Shown here one piece after another: positions 12,706-24,057 of a DNA stretch of 64,000 bases. The stretch is from positions 2,952,845 to 3,016,844 of the forward strand of contig CM034613.1 in assembly GCA_020091685.1 (NCBI GenBank), in the 5' to 3' direction. Under the pieces are notes generated by a model, which worked only from the letters and a program-made list of their open reading frames with translations, ran no database searches and was not told the DNA's origin. Source of the DNA: Lutjanus erythropterus. Lineage: Eukaryota > Chordata > Actinopteri > Lutjaniformes > Lutjanidae. The translations under genes and the position numbers were made by a program. Every line of letters starts with the position of its first letter. Within the stretch, counting starts at the first letter, position 1.

Positions 12706-14009
12706 GAAGGACTGATATTTATAGGGACCTACTTTATTAAATATATGCAGTTTGCATAGGGCAAATGTAACTTTGATCATTGTTATTTCATATATGTATA
12801 TTTAGATGAATTATGTGTCTTGTTTAATCTGATATGGGGTTCTCTTTACTCACTGTTGCTGTTTTTAACTTACAGTGTAAATATACCCCTATCAGCCTCC
12901 TCCCTGATGAAGGTCTGGTACCGAAATGTCACCAATAAACGATATATTGCAAGTTAGATAGTGTGCGGGAAACCTTTTACAACTTTCTGGTCTACTCGCC
13001 TCTCTCCTACCTGTCTTATCTAATAGATGTGTGTTTCCTTTGTTCTAATTAAAACTATTTAAAAAGTATGGAAGTATTGATACTTCGGAAGACATTATTT
13101 CAGTGTGTCACATCCACTAAACTTTAAGACTTGACCAAAGAGACAAAAAATGGTTTAATTGCAACAAAATGCTACATTCCCCTGAGCAGTTTCAGCCATT
13201 TTCTCTGATTTATTACACTTGGGCTGTGTTTCAACTAGAAACACTCAGGAGACCCAACAGATCAGGAAGTACTTTGGCTCCCAATTTGTCACCATGTGAA
13301 AGCACGCAGACTTCGCAGACACTGGAAAGATCTCACGGCATGTGTCATCCTTTGAGACTTGCCGAAAGTTAAGTATCCTCCTGCTCAGCTTAAGGCCTTT
13401 GTGTTGGAGCCACGTATCACATTTATCAAGATTGGGCGGGAGCACAAAAAAAAAGTACAGGGAGAAGGATGCGGTGAGCAGAAGCCAAATCTTATTTGGT
13501 ACCTTGTAATCAGAGGCTTTTTAGGAGAAACTTAAGCTTTGAGGGATCCATATCAGCAGATAGGAATTTGATTTATAGACAGCCTGGAGGTACTAGAGGA
13601 AATTAATACAACTTGCTGTGTGCAAGGGCCTGTCTCAAAACACATCTTTTTTCAGAACGTTTGACAGCTTTGAAGTCCATCAATTTCTAAGCTGGTTATT
13701 TATCAAAGTGATATATATGGACGTGCCACATTACAGACCGTTCAGGTGTTCCCAGCTGCTCAGAATGATCATTTTCTCGTGGTCAAAAAATTACTTTCAG
13801 ACAAAACAGACTTGGAGGCAACAGGCTTCCAGTGCTAGCCAGTTTCCAACAAATTAAGTCCAGGGTCTGTTGCAAATGAAAAATTCCTCCAGGAAATTTC
13901 CTGATGTGTTTTTATTGTGTCTAACGCCGTCTGAAGAAAGGAACAATACAGCAAGAACTAAGTGCTGACCTGGGTACCCTCACCCGGGAGTTTCTGACAG
14001 TGTTCTTGA

Positions 14010-14410
14010 TTTTCCAATAAACGTTCTGGGACTCCTAAAAGAAACTTTCTGAGCTCCCAAAAGACGTTTCTGGGCTTGTAAAAATGTTCCTGAATTCCTA
14101 AAAAGGTCCTAAGCTCCAAAACAAGTTTCTGGGACCCTGAAAATGTTCCTTAGATTATAAAAAGTGTCTGGTGAGTTGTAAAAACATTCCTTCTAAAATC
14201 GGCCCTGAGGCCTAAGGAAAGTTCCTGAGCCCCCAAAACAGTTCCTGATGCCCTAAATAGGTTTCTGAGTTCCTAAAACGGTCCCCGAATTTCTAAAATG
14301 GGTCATGAGGGCCTAAGAAAAGTTCCTGGGCCCCACAAAAGGTTCCCGATCTCCCTAAATAGGTTCCTGAGTTCCAAGTTTCCTTGCTCCCAGAAGACGT
14401 TCTAGAGTGG
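14010..14410. repeat. Degenerate minisatellite, about 24-bp unit
   Basis: The unit resembles GTTCCTGAGTTCCTAAAAAG and recurs about 15 times with many substitutions, for example GGTTTCTGAGTTCCTAAAAC near 14257. Variation between units is high, so the array is old or evolves quickly. Confidence 0.75.
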
Positions 14411-15224
14411 AACTTTTTTTGTTCACAATACTGATTAAAATTTGACTGTTGTTCCAGATAGGAAAGGACAGTTCTGCAAATTCATTAATGCAGCTGGCTA
14501 AGACATTGCTGAGTTTCTATACATTGGTATATTTTTTATTATTAAATTATTATAGACATTTATCTTTTTAGCATACAGAGTCATCATCCACATTATTAAC
14601 CTCCTGCAAAGTCAAAAGTCCAGACTGATTACACAGTACCATACATAGTAGTACAATTTAAGATGACATATTTCATTAGGAGAATGGGTTTGTGTTGCCT
14701 ACAGCAGAAAAAACACTATGGGGAGGACTTTCAAAGACACAGGCTATTCTGCCCTAATTTCCATTTTACAAGATTATAGCCTAAGAGTAGAAAACAAACA
14801 CTTCAAGCAAAGGAAAAAAAATAGATGATTCCAGTGATTTTCAGGGTTGCTTTGTTCTCTTCATACTTCATAGCAGAGCTTCAGTCTTTTCCAATGAAAA
14901 TGAAAAGTGATGGGTAACAAAGGATTTGGACAGATTTTATTTTAGATCTTAAAGACGCACAAAGGCAAGTCGATTTATCAACCAACCATCACAGCTATAC
15001 AAGGAACAATTAAACTATTGATTGATGATCTCTGTCAGAAGCCAGAGAAAAGAGGTTTACTGACAACGAAGTCAGGACTGACACCATCCTGTAGTGCTAC
15101 ATCACTAAAATATTTACAGAGGACAGTGTGAGGTTCATGATATTCAGTAGAATCACATAAGCAGGGAATCATATAGTCTAATAAAAAGTCGACACTAGGC
15201 AGAATTTTTATAGATCTTTAACAG

Positions 15225-15455
15225 AAACTAGAGGTAAATCAATTAGGTGATTAGCCAAAATGTTAATTGGCAGAAAATTCTTAAGCAGCTATTTTGATTT
15301 CCAACATTTTAAGTAGGGTAGACACTGGGAAATTCTTAACATGTGATGTGATTTTTCACTATTTTGTGACAACTTCTTGGCTAAAAATATTAATGAGAAA
15401 ATTACAGGCAGATGAACTGATAATGAAGTAAAAAGTAAAGTTAGCTGCAGCCCTA
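15225..15455. mobile_element. Degraded hAT-like MITE copy
   Basis: The right end TTAGCTGCAGCCCTA and GCAGATGAACTGATAATGAA fit the TAGAGCTGCA family. The left end is unclear and no target duplication is visible. Confidence 0.4.
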
Positions 15456-15884
15456 GAAAGTAAAGTAATATTAAAGACAGTAAATTAGGGTGGAGTCAGA
15501 TGTTGTTGATTAGCTTCAGTCTTGTGATAATCTTGACAACAAGCAACGCTGAACTGATAATAAGCCTAAACTCACAAAAAGGCTGAAGTGGGCTCAAAAA
15601 TCCTAAAAGCAGGAGATATTTGAGCAGCTCATAGATCTTAGATCATATTTTGACAGATCTCTTCTTTGCCAGATGCTCCTTCAGGACTCCTTCACCTCGC
15701 ACACTGAAGCATGTTAGACCACAAAGACCAAAGGCCCCGACACACTGTGTGATTTTGGGCCGTCCAAGAAGAAAGCTGCCAAGCGTGACCGCAACGTGGT
15801 GAAAGATCTTTGGTCATCAATCCAAAACTGTGGTCAGATACAATGATTTTAAGGCCGATGTACCGCTGTTCACGTACCGAACAT

Positions 15885-16332
15885 GCAACTAATGACTTTT
15901 TAAAATTATTATTATTAATTAGACATTTTCTTGATTAATCAGTTAGTTGTTTGGACCATAAAATATCACAAATGGTGGAGACAAGTGTTCTTACAGGTGC
16001 TCTGCTCCACTAGTTTTCAAGTCTTTCCTGTATCGTTTATTTTCATTATCAGTTAATCTGTCTGTGCTTTTCTTCATTAATCAATTAGTTGTTTGGTCCA
16101 TAAAATGTCAGAAAATGATGATCAAAGTCCAAGATGACGTCCTCAAATGTCTTGTTTTGTCCACAACTCAAAAATATTCAGTTTACTGTCAGAGAGGAGG
16201 AAAGAAACCAGAAAATATTCACATTTAAGAAGCTGAAGTCAGAGAATTTGCATATGCAGACTAAAAATTGTGGGATAATTAGCCTAAATAGCTGACAACT
16301 TATTGATTAACTGACTTACTGTTGCAGCTCTA
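15885..16332. mobile_element. hAT-like MITE copies, partly duplicated
   Basis: 16035-16332 is a fairly complete copy ending ACTGTTGCAGCTCTA. 15885-15990 is a second partial left end in the same orientation (TCAGTTAGTTGTTTGGACCA, matched by TCAATTAGTTGTTTGGTCCA at 16080). They look like two insertions or an internal duplication. Confidence 0.6.
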
Positions 16333-17364
16333 CATGTCTGCAAACCAACCAATCAGAACGCAGCATGAGATTACACAGAATACACTGATCGATCCACAGA
16401 CATATTCAGCTAGATGCTGTGTTTATATATGTATATATATATTTAATGTACACTGTAGTAGTGCAGTTCACTACAGATTCATTGTACGATCTGACCCAGA
16501 TTGCAACCATGACTCCGACACATCTAGAGCTGCCATGATTGGCTGACTATTCAATTAGTCAATCAAAAGAAAAGTAATCGTTTTACCTGCAAGATTGCTG
16601 GTATTGAGCACAAGTAGCTTACAGCACGTGTGTGCACGTGTAGAGTATGTGTATACGGAGACAGCACAGCTCTGTTCATCACGAATAGTAATTATCAGTC
16701 TGGCCTCGACTTTAAACACTTCCTTTTGTGCAATACTTGTGTTTCAGGCTCAGTGGTTTGACAGCAGTGGAGTTCCTGCAGAGCTGGCATACCTGTCACT
16801 GTTTTACCTTTGCACACTTTACACTCTCTGTTTCAAATGCAATAGCTGCATGAGGTATGATTCAAACAACACATCTGTATGCAGTGACATTTAAGACAAA
16901 CACTAAAATGCTCCAGAGAGACACTGACACACCATAAAAATATGTTTTGCATCATTCCAACCTTTACATTCTGTCTTCTGAGAATTACAGAGAAAAGACA
17001 AACACAACTTGTTTCATTTGCTGCTATATAATATCCACAGCTTGCATCAGAACATAAAATGCATCATTTATTCTTCTCGCTTGGATTTTCTTCACAATAT
17101 GCACTTGTTTTAACTATGCACAGCCACTTAAAAACACAACAAAATTGACTTTTTTGCCACCCTACACAGACGTCAGAGGTCAGACTGATCTACAGAGACT
17201 CAAAGGCTTGATCATGCACACACGAGCACTGTGGATTCTTGCTGATACGAGGATTTGAACTTCTCACCATGTAGGAAACCCAGCTGCTTTGAAGAATCGG
17301 TGCCAAAGAAAACATGAAACAAAGGAGCCAACACAAAAGCACAAACAGTCTCCCGGTCTCTTAC

Positions 17365-17545
17365 CTCTTTTTGGTTTGGGGAAGCTTTCGTGCAGGTGAA
17401 AAACTACTTTCTCCACAAAGTGCTGAATGTTGCTGTGCTCCGGTCCTCGGACAAACACCATCCAGTCGTGGGTGAAGCCTTCCACGGTGGGTTTCTTTCT
17501 GACCTGGGCGCGATGACCAAGTTCTAGTTTCACCTGAACAGCACC
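17365..17545 (-). CDS. mllt3: MLLT3 coding exon 2 (YEATS domain start)
   Basis: On the minus strand the exon follows a CACAG acceptor (17550..17546) and ends at AGAG before GTAAGA (17364 downward). Its 181 nt encode 60 codons plus one base, so intron 2 is phase 1, as expected before the VCKDPPYKV segment in human AF9. Both splice sites are canonical. An open frame extends 33 nt beyond the acceptor, but that upstream part is intronic. Confidence 0.96.
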
Positions 17546-18441
17546 CTGTGAAAACAATGATGCCCGATTACTGCTCAAATTCTAGAGAAGTTAAAACTGA
17601 AAATGCACGTGTGACAGAGTATGAAAATAATTTCTAGCCAAACATTAAAATGATAGTTTACCCCAAAATCTAACATACATATGATATATAATAAAGGAGT
17701 TTTCATTTTGGGTGTACTGTCCCTTTAAAATAAACCCTTCTTTGGATTTGTTAGACTGCTTTTACACCTAGATTTTTTAAAGCGGCCCATTTTATTCCCT
17801 TGTCTCCTGCACTGAGAACGCCATGCAAAACTCCATTTCAAAATCTGCTGATTTAATGAAACATGGCTTTTCGGCACATATACACACCTGCAGAATCTGC
17901 TTCACGACTTTTCATTATTTGCTAGATTCTACAGGTAAATTCTGGATAAATACCGAACATTTTACTAACTTTACACTGCTGAAATATGCTTCCACTTTGC
18001 TCTCTACCATTGGGAAACGCTGCACGGCAGTTAAGCGATAATGTAAGGAAAATAAGAAGAGAACCCATGGAGAAAGTTGAGATTTCCTCACATTTTCGTG
18101 CTAATTTATGTACTGCATGTAACATTGTGCCGAATTGTAAGATGCACTGTAACCATTCTACAAAAGCCTTAATTTGTGTGTATGAAAAGCGTTTCTGGCG
18201 GTAAGCAGAAAAAATGTTAAAATTGCCAGGTTTTTGAGTTGAATTTTGCGGCACACTATCTATTCAGGAGATAGCGGCACGTATCGGCTCTAGCTAGCTG
18301 TGCGGCTTGAAAATCCTCTTTACGGAGTAAAAAACCAGCGACTCCTCCGGTGTCACACAACAGCAAAATGTCCAAACATATACTCCATCAGACCGGACCG
18401 GCGAACAAATCCTCCAGCTGCCTACTCACCGAGTTGGCCAT
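17365..18441 (-). CDS. mllt3: MLLT3 (AF9), first two coding exons, gene continues left of window
   Basis: MLLT3/AF9 is a nuclear super elongation complex and DOT1L-associated protein whose N-terminal YEATS domain reads acetylated and crotonylated lysines on histone H3. Joined coding sequence here is 12 nt (MANS) plus 181 nt. It reads on through the YEATS start, with segments [27 protein letters not shown] and [12 protein letters not shown]. By human numbering the reader-pocket residues F28, H56, S58 and F59 are present; Y78 would be in exon 3, which is not in the window. MLLT1/ENL was considered, but [23 protein letters not shown] and HLHESF fit AF9 better than the ENL equivalents. Synteny with FOCAD supports MLLT3. 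The C-terminal ANC1-homology domain and serine-rich region lie outside. Identity is by recall of the human protein. Confidence 0.95.
17546..18429 (-). other. MLLT3 intron 1
   Basis: The intron is bounded by GTGAGT and CACAG on the minus strand, about 0.88 kb. Besides the short MITE-like copy at 17645-17729, I see no gene. Plus-strand open frames near 17823 and 17986 have no recognisable product. Confidence 0.85.
17645..17729. mobile_element. Short MITE-like repeat
   Basis: The ends are roughly inverted: GATAGTTTACCCCAAAAT near the left, and ATTTTGGGTGTACTGTCCCT near the right. This is a common motif pair of small teleost inverted-repeat elements. Only about 85 bp remain and no target duplication is obvious. 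Confidence 0.5.
18430..18441 (-). CDS. mllt3: MLLT3 coding exon 1 (start codon, MANS)
   Basis: Minus-strand ATGGCCAACTCG is followed directly by a consensus GTGAGT donor (18429..18424). Human AF9 starts MASSC and continues AVQVK; here MANS joins GAVQVK of exon 2 in frame. The start has A at -3 and G at +4, a strong Kozak context. Only 12 coding bases lie in this exon, so automatic annotation is likely to miss it or start the protein wrongly inside intron 1. Confidence 0.88.
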
Positions 18442-18620
18442 CCTTGAGGCCCCGCGTTACTGTTATTTCATGGAGAATGAGTTTTAAATGAGAGTAGAGG
18501 TGAGTACAGTTTGCCTATGACGGCGGACATGGTCTCTCCTGGACTGAAGTCACACTCAAGACTTTCAAAGCCTCGCCGGCTGTCAAATACCCACAATAAC
18601 GTGCGGAGGTTCCGCCGTGG
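18442..18620 (-). promoter_or_regulatory. mllt3: MLLT3 5' UTR and proximal promoter, CpG-containing
   Basis: This stretch precedes the MLLT3 start codon on the minus strand and is richer in CG dinucleotides than the AT-rich DNA on either side. The transcription start cannot be fixed from sequence. It contains two possible uORFs on the minus strand: 18530..18468 (20 codons plus stop) and 18471..18463 (ATG AAA TAA). A plus-strand AGAG/GTGAGT donor-like site at 18496-18505 could belong to a divergent transcript. Confidence 0.55.
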
Positions 18621-18699
18621 ACTTTCAAAGTAAAATACCCGCAGTGCGACCCTTCTGAGAGAATTTCACTAACTTTTAGGACACTGCAATGCTTTTGCC

Positions 18700-19480
18700 A
18701 TTTGGGATAAATAATTTGTGTGGATGATTGTAACTGCCAAAATAAATCAGTCAATAAATAAATTAATATGCGATTAAATGCACCAAAAATAATATTAGAA
18801 ACAGGCATTAATAAATGAGGGAAATGTTACATAAATTGATATTTTTGTTTTAATTTGCCTCTTTATTTATTTACATTTGTATTAATCGCCCTATTTGTTT
18901 TGTTCTCTGTTTAATTTATTATCTTATTTATTCATTGACATTTATTTTTAATATTTTTTTGAATATTCTTAAGTATTTTTAATACTACATATATTTCAGT
19001 ATAACCACTTTTTATCCAACACTGAAGAAATTAATACGTTTTCAACCAGAATTTTCACAGCATTTAGAGCTTTGTGTTAGGAAATACAATTCTAAAGCAA
19101 CTGAATAAATCACAATACCATTGAGCCATGGTCTGGAGTAAACAAAACACAAGGATCATGGATGGCATGCATATTATGGAGGATTATAACTGCCAAAATC
19201 AAAAATTAATAAATAAGGGACTCAATAAATTAATTAGTATACCAGTAAATGCAACAAAAATGTTAAAATATAAATGTAGACATTAATTATTGTGTAAAAT
19301 GTGACATACATTTCTATTTCCATTTTAATTTGCTTCCACGTTTATTTACTTTTGTATTAATTGAAATAATAAATCGATACATTTATAGCTAAAATGGAAA
19401 ATTAAATAGCAAAGTAAATAAATACAGGGATTGATACAAACGTAAATAAATACAAAAGCAAATTAAATAAAAAATATTGA
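18700..19480. repeat. AT-rich direct duplication with inverted tail
   Basis: About 190 bp at 18700-18890 and 19165-19375 share GGATTATAACTGCCAAAAT / GATGATTGTAACTGCCAAAA, then AATAAATTAAT, TTGCATTTAATCG-like and TTAATTTGC...TTTATTTA segments in the same order. 19385-19480 carries similar words in inverted order (AATACAAAAGCAAATTAAAT). Confidence 0.55.
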
Positions 19481-20708
19481 CTTATTTCATATTTTATGAA
19501 TTTATAAATCCCACATGTATGTTCAGTCTTATTTTTGTTTCATTTAATGGCATATTAATTCAGTTATTTATTTTCAGACCCTTGCTAATATACATTTAAA
19601 TGCTATGGCATTTACATTGTTTGCTCTAGACTACAGCATTATGATCTGGCCATAGCCAGAATTTCAGAAATAGTAATTGATTCCAAGCCATCCTTCCTAC
19701 AAAATTTTGACCAGTTATCAAAAATAAAGTCCTTAAAATTGATTTGACGTTTGATTTTCTACATTATTATTTATTCAGTCAGCTATTCAGTTGCTTAGGA
19801 CTTTTATTTCCTAACATGAAGCTTTCAAAGCTCTACCAGAGATAAAATTCTGCCAGTGAAATTAATTACTACTTATTTATTTTGAATTGGACAAAAACTG
19901 GTCAAATTACAATATAGTTTTGAGAATAAAAAAAATAACATTCCAAACGTTTATATTCTTTATTGCTGCTGGGTCTGAATTTTGTTTAACTGCTGCCAAA
20001 CTACTGAGAAAAGTATAGAAATAAAAGTGTCATTACCGAACAAACTCATTTGTTTCCACTCATTTATTTTGGACACAAAAATCTCATATTTCCGGCTCTT
20101 CTCTGCGCCATTTCTGCAAACTTAACGACGCGTAGGGGTGAAGCGCACGCGCAGCTTGGTGTACCCACTAGGGCTGCAGACAGAGCACGAGACGAAAAGA
20201 GCCAATCAGAGAACAGGAGATGTACAGACCTCCAATCAGGTGGCCCCTGCCGTCTTGCAATTATGTTGCCTTCAAGTCCCAGGGGAAAACCGGCGAGTGG
20301 AGTATGTATTAACAGTTTATGTGAGATATTCAAATCCGGTTAAAGCAGAAAAATGCCAACATTCATGTACGATTAATGCGATTAAAATCGTTTTTGTGAC
20401 AATACATCACCCCCAGTTGAGATTTAATAAACAAACATGAAAGATAACTTTTTCAAGCTATTTTGGAGGATTCATTTAATTATTTGTCATATTTATGGAT
20501 ACCTTTAGAGACAGGTAATAATAAATATTAATTATATTATATAAAATTAAGTCCACTCTTATCTTTTTTACATTGTTTACAAGTCTGGCAAATAACTGTT
20601 TTTTGGATGTATAGTTACAGTAGATGGGCCTCTGCAGGCCTGTGTATACAGCAACATAAATTATCAAAATGATATGATCACAATAGTTTGAGAAAAAAAA
20701 CAAGCGTC

Positions 20709-21170
20709 TTAAAGGACCAGTCTGTAGGATTTGTTTGGCATCTAGCAGTGAACTTGCAGATTGCAATCACCAATCACTTCATCTCACGGAGGCCATGAAA
20801 AATATAGAGCATATTTTTCATGGCCACCATAAGTTCTCCTTCTTTTTCAGTGTTTGTTTTGTCCGTTCAGGGCTACTGTAGAACATGGACCTGCTCCCTC
20901 TGTAGACATAAAGAGCTCATTCTAAGGCAAAACACAATGATGAAAACATACTTATGAATATTCTATTACATTTGTGTCATTTTTTCTCATATTCTGTCAA
21001 TAAGCACCCATAAACTTACACATCAAGTTAACTTTGAAGGCTGGATCTTGTCTCTCATTAAACTCATAATACAATAATAACAAAGCATTTAAGAAAATAA
21101 TAACTGAAAGTTTAATTTCTGCCATATTCAGCCAGTAAAACCCCTTAAATCTTACATACTGGACCTTTAA
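20709..21170. mobile_element. piggyBac-like MITE with TTAA ends
   Basis: The left end TTAAAGGACCAGTCTGTAGG and the reverse complement of the right end, TTAAAGGTCCAGTATGTAAG, form an inverted repeat of about 22 bp. TTAA at both ends is the target site used by piggyBac-type transposases. 462 bp, non-coding. The interior includes CATGAAAAATATAGAGCATA, near a short internal inverted repeat. Confidence 0.8.
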
Positions 21171-21984
21171 TGTAACTACCAGCAATCAAAGAATTAATTT
21201 AATCAAACTAAATCTTTACTTTCCTTTTGCACATGCATATGGACAACATTTAAATTGTTTAAGTAATCTTAAAAACTCAAACTCCAGCGTAAAATTTTTG
21301 GGAATGTTGGGAATGACAGGAAGAAAAAAATTCTGATATTGATGTATCACCTGATATTCTCTATTAATATACATAAAATCCAGAAAATACACATCAGGGC
21401 CCTGAACATTTAACTGTCACTGGTATTTTTAATGATACTGAATAATACTGAGTAATAATAATAATAATAATAATAATAATCTGTATTATGTTGGTAAAAA
21501 AAAAGTATACACAACACAAATAAAAGAGATATCGAGCTGATAAATATACCTGTCCGGCTCTATTTTTTCTGTTTAAAATGCATAGCCTAATTTCCGCCCA
21601 AATTAACACTGGACAGACAAATACCCAAAGCTTAATTATCAAACCTTGTTACTTTTATTATATTTTAACTTATATTCTGAATTATTGGTAATATTTAGCT
21701 CACCCAGGCCTCCCTGGAAAATCATATTTCAGTCTTAATGGGACTAAACTTATTAAATAAAGGTCTTGATGATGATGAGTTAATTTTAATGTGGGCGGCC
21801 ATAGACTTCCATATAAACCAGTGTGTCACTCTGGAAAAGCGTTATGTGGGGTGATTATTAACACTCAGTGAAAAACTCTGCTGTATGTATCCGTGTATAT
21901 GAACATGCTCTTAAAAGCTTTGTTATTAAGGTTTAATGAACGTATTTTACACTGCGATCACAACACCATGATTTGCAAGTTATG

Positions 21985-22074
21985 ATGAGTGACAGCTCGG
22001 CGCCTCTCTGTCGCTTTTGGTCGTCGACGCTCGCCGTAGTTGCATGCGGGTTTGCAGGCGGCTGGATGAATGAG
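21985..22074 (+). promoter_or_regulatory. focad: Probable FOCAD promoter and non-coding exon 1
   Basis: A GC-rich segment with several CGs (GCTCGGCGCCTCTCTGTCGC, GTCGTCGACGCTCGCCG) ends at ATGAATGAG followed by GTAAAG, a good donor at 22075. The first coding exon (29229) opens with an acceptor 15 nt before its ATG, so an upstream 5' UTR exon must exist, and this is the best candidate upstream. The exact transcription start is unknown. Confidence 0.45.
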
Positions 22075-23171
22075 GTAAAGTTTGTCTAACAACATGCAGA
22101 ACTTTAACCAACTTTTAACAGAGAGTTTAATACGTTACTCAGTCTGCTGCTGGAGGTAATACAGCCCCAATGGCTTTATTACTATGAATACATTCCCTGT
22201 AAAACAGCCTTAGCTTCTGTGTTGATAACTGTAGTTAGCTGTTATTAGCCGCTTCAGCTAACTTCACTTGCTAGCTTGTTTGTTATAGTTCAGTTTATTA
22301 TGATCGTGAAGTAGCTCTGGATGTGTAACGTTAGCTTTTTGTCCACCAAAGGTTTGTGCCGAAGTTCTTCCGTGACTGTTTAGGTATGTGTGACACGTAG
22401 CCAGCATCAGGACCACGACGAGCTAAGAGAACGCGCTACACTAAACCCCATCGAAAATTCTCTCAATTTTATATTCCTTTACGTGCTACCAAAGCTGTGT
22501 AATGCACAGAACGCAACTGAAAACGTTATATGACGAAGCAGAAAGTAGACTTTGATTCGGCATTAATGTTATCTATCAATGAGCATGGACTGGAAAAACA
22601 AGCCACCGCCAACATGCTCCCAAAAACACATCACAGCAAACAACAGCAGCATCATGCAGTTGATGTAACACCTGCTGGAAGATAAGGTAGCATGACATAG
22701 ACATGATAGTGAATGAAGTGATGTTTATCACAACACTAATCATTGCATTGTGATATGCTCGAGTATAAAACAATAAATGTCCCAGTATAAATATCTCAGC
22801 ACTGTATAATATTTGTTTGGTCAGAATTCCCTCTAAGGTGCTGTAAGGGCTCTCTGTAACATCCTCAGGTCGCCATGTTGGAGGTCCTCAGCTCTCTGCA
22901 GAAATGATTTTAATACTAGTCTATTTAATGTGCCACAGTGAGTCAACCTTTAGCCCTGTGCTTGTGCAGTACTTGCTGGTGGGCTGATCAACACCAGATA
23001 GCTTGTGTAGTAATGAAACAACACTTTGTCACAAAACAACGTGTAATTACCAAAGTCATAACCAGGTAATATCTTGGTATTAACAGTGATATCTGGGTCA
23101 TTTTAGACTATAGAATTTATGTAACAGGGTAATAAAAGGCCAAAAACAAAGGATAATAGTGGGGAAACACA

Positions 23172-23249
23172 GGTGACTATTAATTGATTAATCAAGAAAA
23201 TCATCGACTGTTTAATTGACTGTGAAAATAATCGTTAGTTGCAGCCTTA
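23172..23249. mobile_element. hAT-like MITE, TAGAGCTGCA family, partial 3' end
   Basis: TTAATTGATTAATCAAGAAA through ATCGTTAGTTGCAGCCTTA. Only the right terminus is left. Confidence 0.6.
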
Positions 23250-23572
23250 CATTCATAAATGATGGTTATTTTAAAGTGTTATCCCTGGGTAAGTTTTAGG
23301 GTGGGGTTACCTTGACGGACACGTTGCTACCATAGACATGACATATGCTGCACTGACCACTTAGGCCTGGTACAGCGATATGTCAGTGTCGCCGCCATAT
23401 TGGCTCTGTCAAGACTGGCCTGTGAACAAAAACATTTATGGGGGAGCTCCAGTTTTTCCAAATAAAAAGCACTATAATGTTTAAATTTCTCGACCGATTT
23501 CAGTGAGTCATTTTTTATTCCAGGGTTTATGATCTATTTGGAGTTGGGAGGAAAAAAAAAACAACGTCCTTC

Positions 23573-23770
23573 AGCTCCTAACCTGACACACCAAATGGTT
23601 TGTTACACAGAGCCATCTGGGAAGTCATCCTTGGAAAAGGGCAGGCACTTGAAAAAAAAAAAAAAAAAAACACTTGGCAGGTGATTGGATTAGCCACCTG
23701 TCTATCACGTCTAGTGCAGACTAATTTAAACCAATCAGATTAACGATCCATGTGATGTAGAAGGAGAGTG
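23573..23770 (+). repeat. Dispersed repeat, inverted partner of 28180-28340
   Basis: CTGACACACCAAATGGTTTG, GAGCCATCTGGGAAGTCATC and GGAAAAGGGCAGGCACTTGA recur in reverse complement in the same order at 28180-28340. An A-run of about 18 sits in the middle. Family not named. Confidence 0.65.
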
Positions 23771-23867
23771 CCCAGGAGGAAACACAACATGTCGCAGTTT
23801 GAAGTATATAGTTAGCATGTCAGTAGATGGTTCTTGACAGGGTTTTTTTTTTGTTTGTTTTATTTGT

Positions 23868-24057
23868 TTTTTTTAAAGATTATTTTTGGGGCATTTTCCC
23901 TTTATTTGGTAGGAACAGCTGAAGATATGACAGGAAAGGAGGTAGAAAGAGGGGATGATACGCAGCGATTGTGCTGCAGGAGGGAGTTGAACCAGCAGCC
24001 GGTGCAGAGGACTGATAGCCTCAGTTCACGGGGCACACACTGAGCTACAGGGATGCC
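23868..24057 (-). mobile_element. tRNA-derived SINE
   Basis: Reading the minus strand from 24057: GGCATCCCTGTAGCTCAGTG (box A region), then about 45 nt later GCTGGTTCAACTCCC (box B region), then a tRNA-unrelated body ending in a T/A-rich tail near 23868. This is the layout of a Pol III tRNA-derived SINE common in teleosts. It is too diverged and lacks the tRNA 3' half, so it is not a functional tRNA. Confidence 0.75.

Larger units (their letters stand above)
1..17364 (-). other. MLLT3 intron 2 (partial), no coding exon seen
   Basis: The whole left part of the window is intron downstream of the MLLT3 exon 2 donor. I looked for the next YEATS exon (VCKDPPYKVEESGYAGF in human) in the minus-strand frames and did not find it, so the intron exceeds 17.3 kb. 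The repeats and candidate elements within it are listed separately. I see nothing I can name in 1-661, 1024-2300, 4440-5170, 5600-7630, 8520-8930, 9260-11200, 12705-14000 and 14420-15220 beyond short repeat scraps and low-complexity runs. There is a (TG)n tract near 4914-4930. Confidence 0.85.
18621..21984. other. MLLT3-FOCAD intergenic region
   Basis: Very AT-rich between 18700 and 20050, with a direct duplication listed separately. 20095-20340 is GC-richer with several CG dinucleotides, but I see no supported gene there. 20709-21170 is a TTAA-flanked element. An (AAT)n tract lies near 21451-21481. Confidence 0.7.

Noticed and set aside
18496-18505. FOCAD exon 1 ending at the plus-strand AGAG/GTGAGT site
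   Set aside because: A good donor, but it overlaps MLLT3 exon 1 antisense, and the 22074 donor in a CpG-rich segment is a simpler choice. It remains possible as an alternative first exon.
20050-20440. Overlapping open frames of about 90-100 codons on both strands
   Set aside because: No recognisable product and both strands open over the same bases; probably repeat-derived or chance in a GC-richer patch.
23868-24057. Functional tRNA gene
   Set aside because: Boxes A and B are present but diverged, and no acceptor stem or 3' half closes. It is a SINE.
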